A stretch of 64,000 nt of DNA, from assembly GCA_023525975.1 (NCBI GenBank), contig CM042035.1, positions 23,167,501-23,231,500 of the forward strand, written 5' to 3'. The first letter of the stretch is position 1, and each line of letters opens with the position of its first letter. The notes below the pieces were generated by a model. That model was not told the DNA's origin and did not search any database. It was given only the letters and a program-made list of their open reading frames with translations. Shown piece by piece: positions 57,661 through 64,000 of the stretch. The position numbers were made by a program, and so were the translations under genes. Source of the DNA: Smallanthus sonchifolius. Taxonomy: Eukaryota > Streptophyta > Magnoliopsida > Asterales > Asteraceae.

Positions 57661-57780
57661 GGGGTTGCAACACGAGGACTTCCCAGGGGGTCACCCATCC
57701 TAGTACTACTCTCGCCCAAGCACGCTTAACTGCGGAGTTCTGATGGGATCCGGTGCCTTAGTGCTGGTATGATCGCAACC
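57661..57780 (-). rRNA. 5S rRNA: 5S rRNA gene, copy 114
   Basis: A24G, private, at the site that is A in most copies and T in six. Leader d with cttgtgcgcgcg; long trailer; 390-bp 3' spacer with acgctcacg. Confidence 0.95.
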
Positions 57781-58169
57781 GAAGTAACTCTTTCAGTCTA
57801 TTACTTTATCCCCTTCCACACATGACTCATTTTTACTTGCATTCTCCGCTTGTGCGCGCGTTCCGCCTTACGTCAACACGTGCGTCACCCGCCGGCGAGC
57901 GTTTAGTTCTTATACTTCCTTGTACAAAACATATTCCCACGCTCACCCGGGGCGTAAGAATAATTGACTAGTATATGAAGACACACGTGTTCCACTCGAC
58001 GTCTAAACGTGTGTCTCCCGCGATCGGGCATTCCCCGACACGGACCCGCGCGCCCGAGTCTTTACGTACGTTGACCGTTTTTGACAAAAACTTGTTACGG
58101 CCACGCCCGCTTGCAAAATAATCAACGGGTGACGTTGTTTTGAGTAAAAAAAAATAATTACTTAAAAAA

Positions 58170-58289
58170 GGGGTTGCAACACGAGGACTTCCTAGGGGGT
58201 CACCAATCCTAGTACTACTCTCGCCCAAGCACGCTTAACTGCGGAGTTCTGATGGGATCCGGTGCTTTAGTGCTGGTATGATCGCAACC
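58170..58289 (-). rRNA. 5S rRNA: 5S rRNA gene, copy 115
   Basis: G85T and private G97A, both in the C box. Leader c, long trailer, 389-bp 3' spacer with gggcattcc and ttacggccac. Confidence 0.93.
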
Positions 58290-58680
58290 GAAATAACTCT
58301 TTCATTCTATTACTTTATCCCCTTCCACACATGACTCATTTTTACTTGCATTCTCCTCTTGCGCGCGCGTTCCGCCTTACGTCAACACGTGCGTCACCCG
58401 CCGGCGAGCGTTTAGTTCTTATACTTCCTTGTACAAAACATATTCCCACGCTCACCCGGGGCGTAAGAATAATTGACTAGTATATGAAGACACACGTGTT
58501 CCACTCGACGTCTAAACGTGTGTCTCCCGCGATCGGGCGTTCCCCGACACGGACCCGCGCGCACGAGTCTTTACGTACGTTGACCGTTTTTTGACAAAAA
58601 ACTTGTTACGCCCACGCCCGCTTGCAAAATAATCAACGGGTGACGTTGTTTTGAGTAAAAAAAAATAATTACTTAAAAAA

Positions 58681-58800
58681 GGGGTTGCAACACGAGGACT
58701 TCCCAGGGGGTCACCCATCCTAGTACTACTCTCGCCCAAGCACGCTTAACTGCGGAGTTCTGATGGGATCCGGTGCTTTAGTGCTGGTATGATCGCAACC
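58681..58800 (-). rRNA. 5S rRNA: 5S rRNA gene, copy 116
   Basis: Consensus, leader e variant reading gacattactc, long trailer, 391-bp 3' spacer with gcgcacgag. Confidence 0.98.
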
Positions 58801-59190
58801 GACATTACTCTTTCATTCTATTACTTTATCCCCTTCCACACATGACTCATTTTTACTTGCATTCTCCTCTTGCGCGCGCGTTCCGCCTTACGTCAACACG
58901 TGCGTCACCCGCCGGCGAGCGTTTAGTTCTTATACTTCCTTGTACAAAACATATTCCCACGCTCACCCGGGGCGTAAGAATAATTGACTAGTATATGAAG
59001 ACACACGTGTTCCACTCGACGTCTAAACGTGTGTCTCCCGCGATCGGGCGTTCCCCGACACGGACCCGCGCGCCCGAGTCTTTACGTACGTTGACCGTTT
59101 TTTGACAAAAACTTGTTACGCCCACGCCCGCTTGCAAAATAATCAACGGGTGACGTTGTTTTGAGCAAAAAAAAATAATTACTTAAAAAA

Positions 59191-59310
59191 GGGGTTGCAA
59201 CACGAGGACTTCCCAGGGGGTCACCCATCCTAGTACTACTCTCGCCCAAGCACGCTTAACTGCGGAGTTCTGATGGGATCCGGTGCTTTAGTGCTGGTAT
59301 GATCGCAACC
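59191..59310 (-). rRNA. 5S rRNA: 5S rRNA gene, copy 117
   Basis: Consensus, leader e, long (gagc) trailer, 3' spacer 390 bp. The gagc trailer usually goes with G86T, so this may be an exchanged unit. Confidence 0.97.
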
Positions 59311-59700
59311 GACATAACTCTTTCATTCTATTACTTTATCCCCTTCCACACATGACTCATTTTTACTTGCATTCTCCTCTTGCGCGCGCGTTCCGCCTTA
59401 CGTCAACACGTGCGTCACCCGCCGGCGAGCGTTTAGTTCTTATACTTCCTTGTACAAAACATATTCCCACGCTCACCCGGGGCGTAAGAATAATTGACTA
59501 GTATATGAAGACACACGTGTTCCACTCGACGTCTAAACGTGTGTCTCCCGCGATCGGGCGTTCCCCGACACGGACCCGCGCGCCCGAGTCTTTACGTACG
59601 TTGACCGTTTTTTGACAAAAACTTGTTACGCCCACGCCCGCTTGCAAAATAATCAACGGGTGACGTTGTTTTGAGCAAAAAAAAATAATTACTTAAAAAA

Positions 59701-59820
59701 GGGGTTGCAACACGAGGACTTCCCAGGGGGTCACATATCCTAGTACTACTCTCGCCCAAGCACGCTTAACTGCGGAGTTCTGATGGGATCCGGTGCTTTA
59801 GTGCTGGTATGATCGCAACC
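59701..59820 (-). rRNA. 5S rRNA: 5S rRNA gene, copy 118
   Basis: G86T and G85A together, the only copy changed at both helix IV bases. Leader b with ttattccct, long (gagc) trailer, 3' spacer 390 bp. Confidence 0.93.
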
Positions 59821-60207
59821 GAAATAACTCTTCCATTCTATTAATTTATTCCCTTCCACACATGACTCATTTTTACTTGCATTCTCCTCTTGCGCGCGCG
59901 TTCCGCCTTACGTCAACACGTGCGTCACCCGCCGGCGAGCGTTTAGTTCTTATACTTCCTTGTACAAAACATATTCCCACGCTCACCCGAGGCGTAAGAA
60001 TAATTGACTAGTATATGAAGACACACGTGTTCCACTCGACGTCTAACCGTGTGTCTCCCGCGATCGGGCGTTCCCCGACACGGACCCGCGCGCCCGAGTC
60101 TTTACGTACGTTAACCGTTTTTTGACAAAAACTCGTTACGCCCACGTCCGCTTGCATAATAATCAACGGATGACGTTGTTTAGAGTAAAAAAAAATAAAT
60201 TTAAAAA

Positions 60208-60327
60208 GGGGTTGCAACACGAGGACTTCCCAGGGGGTCACCCATCCTAGTACTACTCTCGCCCAAGCACGCTTAACTGCGGAGTTCTGATGGGATCCGG
60301 TGCTTTAGTGCTGGTATGATCGCAACC
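60208..60327 (-). rRNA. 5S rRNA: 5S rRNA gene, copy 119
   Basis: Consensus, leader a with the T deletion seen in copies 80 and 86, short trailer, 3' spacer 387 bp. Confidence 0.98.
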
Positions 60328-60716
60328 GAAATAACTTTTTCAGTCTATTACTTTATCCCCTTCCACACATGACTCATTTTACTTGCATTCTCCTCTTGCG
60401 CGCGCGTTCCGCCTTACGTCAACACGTGCGTCACCCGCCGGCGAGCGTTTAGTTCTTATACTTCCTTGTACAAAACATATTCCCACGCTCACCCGGGGCG
60501 TAAGAATAATTGACTAGTATATGAAGACACACGTGTTCCACTCGACGTCTAAACGTGTGTCTCCCGCGATCGAGCGTTCCCCGACACGGACCCGCGCGCC
60601 CGAGTCTTTACGTACGTTGACCGTTTTTTGACAAAAACTTGTTACGCCCACGCCCGCTTGCAAAATAATCAACGGGTGACATTGTTTTGAGTAAAAAAAA
60701 ATAATTACTTAAAAAA

Positions 60717-60836
60717 GGGGTTGCAACACGAGGACTTCCCAGGGGGTCACCCATCCTAGTACTACTCTCGCCCAAGCACGCTTAACTGCGGAGTTCTGAT
60801 GGGATCCGGTGCTTTAGTGCTGGTATGATCGCAACC
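60717..60836 (-). rRNA. 5S rRNA: 5S rRNA gene, copy 120
   Basis: Consensus gene with leader d, long trailer, 389-bp 3' spacer with gacattgttt. Confidence 0.97.
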
Positions 60837-61225
60837 GAAGTAACTCTTTCAGTCTATTACTTTATCCCCTTTCACACATGACTCATTTTTACTTGCATTC
60901 TCCTCTTGCGCGCGCGTTCCGCCTTACGTCAACACGTGCGTCACCCGCCGGCGAGCGTTTAGTTCTTATACTTCCTTGTACAAAACATATTCTCACGCTC
61001 ACCCGGGGCGTAAGAATAATTGACTAGTATATTAAGACACACGTGTTCCACTTGACGTCTAAACGTGTGTCTCCCGCGATCGGGCGTTCCCCGACACGGA
61101 CCCGCGCGCCCGAGTCTTTACGTACGTTGACCGTTTTTGACAAAAACTTGTTACGCCCACGCCCGCTTGCAAAATAATCAACGGGTGACGTTGTTTTGAG
61201 TAAAAAAAAATAATTACTTAAAAAA

Positions 61226-61345
61226 GGGGTTGCAACACGAGGACTTCCCAGGGGGTCACCAATCCTATTACTACTCTCGCCCAAGCACGCTTAACTGCGG
61301 AGTTCTGATGGGATCCGGTGCTTTAGTGCTGGTATGATCGCAACC
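61226..61345 (-). rRNA. 5S rRNA: 5S rRNA gene, copy 121
   Basis: G85T and C78A. Leader c, then atggctcat where almost all others have atgactcat; long trailer; 389-bp 3' spacer with tatattaag and cacttgacg. Confidence 0.93.
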
Positions 61346-61734
61346 GAAATAACTCTTTCATTCTATTACTTTATCTCCTTTCACACATGGCTCATTTTTA
61401 CTTGCATTCTCCTCTTGCGCGCGCGTTCCGCCTTACGTCAACACGTGCGTCACCCGCCGGCGAGCGTTTAGTTCTTATACTTCCTTGTACAAAACATATT
61501 CTCACGCTCACCCGGGGCGTAAGAATAATTGACTAGTATATGAAGACACACGTGTTCCACTCGACGTCTAAACGTGTGTCTCCCGCGATCGGGCGTTCCC
61601 CGACACGGACCCGCGCGCCCGAGTCTTTACGTACGTTGACCGTTTTTGACAAAAACTTGTTACGCCCACGCCCGCTTGCAAAATAATCAACGGGTGACGT
61701 TGTTTTGAGTAAAAAAAAATAATTACTTAAAAAA

Positions 61735-61854
61735 GGGGTTGCAACACGAGGACTTCCCAGGGGGTCACCAATCCTAGTACTACTCTCGCCCAAGCACGCT
61801 TAACTGCGGAGTTCTGATGGGATCCGGTGCTTTAGTGCTGGTATGATCGCAACC
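61735..61854 (-). rRNA. 5S rRNA: 5S rRNA gene, copy 122
   Basis: G85T, leader c but with the ccgcttgtg tract normal for leader d, a likely exchange point. Long trailer, 3' spacer 389 bp. Confidence 0.95.
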
Positions 61855-62243
61855 GAAATAACTCTTTCATTCTATTACTTTATCCCCTTCCACACATGAC
61901 TCATTTTTACTTGCATTCTCCGCTTGTGCGCGCGTTCCGCCTTACGTCAACACGTGCGTCACCCGCCGGCGAGCGTTTAGTTCTTATACTTCCTTGTACA
62001 AAACATATTCCCACGCTCACCCGGGGCGTAAGAATAATTGACTAGTATATGAAGACACACGTGTTCCACTCGACGTCTAAACGTGTGTCTCCCGCGATCG
62101 GGCGTTCCCCGACACGGACCCGCGCGCCCGAGTCTTTACGTACGTTGACCGTTTTTGACAAAAACTTGTTACGCCCACGCCCGCTTGCAAAATAATCAAC
62201 GGGTGACGTTGTTTTGAGTAAAAAAAAATAATTACTTAAAAAA

Positions 62244-62363
62244 GGGGTTGCAACACGAGGACTTCCCAGGGGGTCACCAATCCTAGTACTACTCTCGCCC
62301 AAGCACGCTTAACTGCGGAGTTCTGATGGGATCCGGTGCTTTAGTGCTGGTATGATCGCAACC
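62244..62363 (-). rRNA. 5S rRNA: 5S rRNA gene, copy 123
   Basis: G85T, leader c, long trailer, 3' spacer 389 bp; third G85T unit in a row, a monomeric tandem. Confidence 0.95.
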
Positions 62364-62754
62364 GAAATAACTCTTTCATTCTATTACTTTATCCCCTTCC
62401 ACACATGACTCATTTTTACTTGCATTCTCCTCTTGCGCGCGCGTTCCGCCTTACGTCAACACGTGCGTCACCCGCCGGCGAGCGTTTAGTTCTTATACTT
62501 CCTTGTACAAAACATATTCCCACGCTCACCCGGGGCGTAAGAATAATTGACTAGTATATGAAGACACACGTGTTCCACTCGACGTCTAAACGTGTGTCTC
62601 CCGCGATCGGGCGTTCCCCGACACGGACCCGCGCGCCCGAGTCTTTACGTACGTTGACCGTTTCTTGACAAAAAACTTGTTACGCCCACGCCCGCTTGCA
62701 AAATAATCAACGGGTGACGTTGTTTTGAGTAAAAAAAAATAATTACTTAAAAAA

Positions 62755-62874
62755 GGGGTTGCAACACGAGGACTTCCCAGGGGGTCACCCATCCTAGTAC
62801 TACTCTCGCCCAAGCACGCTTAACTGCGGAGTTCTGATGGGATCCGGTGCTTTAGTGCTGGTATGATCGCAACC
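62755..62874 (-). rRNA. 5S rRNA: 5S rRNA gene, copy 124
   Basis: Consensus, leader e with the ccgcttgtg tract; long trailer; 391-bp 3' spacer with tttcttgac. Confidence 0.97.
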
Positions 62875-63264
62875 GACATAACTCTTTCATTCTATTACTT
62901 TATCCCCTTCCACACATGACTCATTTTTACTTGCATTCTCCGCTTGTGCGCGCGTTCCGCCTTACGTCAACACGTGCGTCACCCGCCGGCGAGCGTTTAG
63001 TTGTTATACTTCCTTGTACAAAACATATTCCCACGCTCACCCGGGGCGTAAGAATAATTGACTAGTATATGAAGACACACGTGTTCCACTCGACGTCTAA
63101 ACGTGTGTCTCCCGCGATCGGGCGTTCCCCGACACGGACCCGCGCGCCCGAGTCTTTACGTACGTTGACCGTTTTTTGACAAAAACTTGTTACGCCCACG
63201 CCCGCTTGCAAAATAATCAACGGGTGACGTTGTTTTGAGCAAAAAAAAATAATTACTTAAAAAA

Positions 63265-63384
63265 GGGGTTGCAACACGAGGACTTCCCAGGGGGTCACAC
63301 ATCCTAGTACTACTCTCGCCCAAGCACGCTTAACTGCGGAGTTCTGATGGGATCCGGTGCTTTAGTGCTGGTATGATCGCAACC
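63265..63384 (-). rRNA. 5S rRNA: 5S rRNA gene, copy 125
   Basis: G86T, leader b with ttattccct as in copy 118, long (gagc) trailer, 390-bp 3' spacer with tagttgtta. Confidence 0.95.
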
Positions 63385-63771
63385 GAAATAACTCTTCCAT
63401 TCTATTAATTTATTCCCTTCCACACATGACTCATTTTTACTTGCATTCTCCTCTTGCGCGCGCGTTCCGCCTTACGTCAACACGTGCGTCACCCGCCGGC
63501 GAGCGTTTAGTTCTTATACTTCCTTGTACAAAACATATTCCCACGCTCACCCGAGGCGTAAGAATAATTGACTAGTATATGAAGACACACGTGTTCCACT
63601 CGACGTCTAACCGTGTGTCTCCCGCGATCGGGCGTTCCCCGACACGGACCCGCGCGCCCGAGTCTTTACGTACGTTAACCGTTTTTTGACAAAAACTCGT
63701 TACGCCCACGTCCGCTTGCATAATAATCAACGGATGACGTTGTTTAGAGTAAAAAAAAATAAATTTAAAAA

Positions 63772-63891
63772 GGGGTTGCAACACGAGGACTTCCCAGGGG
63801 GTCACCCATCCTAGTACTACTCTCGCCCAAGCACGCTTAACTGCGGAGTTCTGATGGGATCCGGTGCTTTAGTGTTGGTATGATCGCAACC
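63772..63891 (-). rRNA. 5S rRNA: 5S rRNA gene, copy 126
   Basis: G17A, private, expected to break a helix II pair. Leader a, short trailer, 3' spacer 387 bp. Confidence 0.95.
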
Positions 63892-64000
63892 GAAATAACT
63901 TTTTCAGTCTATTACTTTATCCCCTTCCACACATGACTCATTTTTACTTGCATTCTCCTCTTGCGCGCGCGTTCCGCCTTACGTCAACACGTGCGTCACC
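63892..64000. other. partial intergenic spacer at right window edge
   Basis: Type a leader of copy 126 with the ATAAAGTAATA block, atgactcat and the (CG)n tract, cut at gcgtcacc. The next unit to the right is outside the window. Confidence 0.9.

Larger units (their letters stand above)
1..64000 (-). repeat. 5S rDNA tandem array, 126 complete units
   Basis: Head-to-tail repeats of a 505-511 bp unit fill the window: a 120-bp 5S rRNA gene plus a 385-391 bp spacer. All copies have the same orientation. Both ends of the window fall inside spacers, so the array continues on both sides. No unit is inverted or truncated and no foreign insertion is present. In plants, 5S genes in separate arrays like this are transcribed by RNA polymerase III with TFIIIA and TFIIIC in the nucleus, and the 120-nt RNA joins the large ribosomal subunit. 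The match to plant 5S rRNA is by recognition, not by a database search; species is not determined. Confidence 0.98.

Noticed and set aside
467..63805. Recurring minus-strand open frames of 60-95 residues
   Set aside because: They start at non-ATG codons inside the 5S gene and read through the T-run terminator into the spacer at the same phase in each unit. They repeat because the unit repeats, break with one-base spacer changes, and have no recognisable domain.
1..64000. CRISPR array or phage-like repeat system
   Set aside because: The period is about 509 bp, there are no short repeats with unique spacers, and each unit contains a complete plant 5S rRNA gene.
1..64000. Plain satellite DNA without genes
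   Set aside because: Each unit has an intact 120-bp 5S gene with internal promoter and terminator, so it is rDNA rather than a gene-free satellite.
1..64000. 5S-derived SINE or retroposed copies
   Set aside because: There are no target-site duplications and no dispersed or truncated copies; the A-runs beside the genes are the Pol III terminators read from the other strand.
1..64000. A new biological system hidden between the genes
   Set aside because: All spacers are the same sequence family with no extra segments; nothing beyond rDNA unit structure is visible.

Overview
The whole window is one uninterrupted tandem array of 5S ribosomal RNA genes from the nuclear genome of a flowering plant. 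All 126 complete copies lie on the minus strand. Each is 120 bp, and start-to-start spacing is 505-511 bp (mean about 509). The gene body has the plant 5S features: the internal promoter (A box, intermediate element, C box), a GGATCC (BamHI) site at RNA positions 30-35, and a terminal helix that closes perfectly (GGTTGC with GCAACC). I cannot name the species or family. There are no protein genes, tRNAs, transposons, CRISPR arrays or other features. The 60-95-residue open frames that recur with the same period are read-through of 5S gene plus spacer and are not genes.

Unit layout, read in the transcription direction (right to left on the given strand): a spacer with CpG-rich blocks and a 10-bp-arm inverted repeat; an ATGAGTCAT motif near -46; an AT-rich ATAAAGTAATA block at -29 to -19; C at -1; the 120-nt gene; then a T5-T6 run and a second T8-T9 run acting as Pol III terminators. 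Codes used in the entries: leader type is the sequence just upstream of the gene as it reads on the given strand after the gene: a = gaaataactttttcagtc, b = gaaataactcttccattc (followed by attaattta), c = gaaataactctttcattc, d = gaagtaactctttcagtc, e = gacataactctttcattc. Trailer 'short' has aaatttaaaaa next to the gene and gtttagag beyond it; trailer 'long' has attacttaaaaaa and gttttgag. Variants are numbered on the RNA-like strand from +1. '3' spacer' is the distance to the next copy to the left.

Gene-body variation: 52 of 126 copies match the consensus by eye. The large variant classes are G86T (19 copies), G85T (15) and C94T (12). All three lie in the C box and helix IV, and they travel with leader types b, c and d respectively, so gene and promoter variants form haplotypes. 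A small lineage (copies 46, 50, 72, 76) has 4-5 changes, including G70T in the intermediate element. Some copies carry exchanged gene/leader combinations, which suggests crossing-over or gene conversion.

Higher-order layout: blocks of several units are themselves duplicated. There is a 3-unit repeat of 1,526 bp (copies 8-17), a 4-unit repeat of 2,034 bp (19-28), a 5-unit repeat of 2,544 bp (30-39), a 26-unit tandem duplication with a 13,226-bp period (copies 25-50 = 51-76), a 4-unit repeat of 2,037 bp (72-79), a 6-unit repeat of 3,055 bp (78-89), a 2-unit repeat of 1,020 bp (90-93) and an 8-unit repeat of 4,072 bp with a nested 1,526-bp trimer (about 96-113). This nested pattern is what repeated unequal crossing-over would leave. 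I found no novel biological system. The points of interest are the higher-order structure, the haplotype-linked C-box variants and the clean homogeneity of the array.
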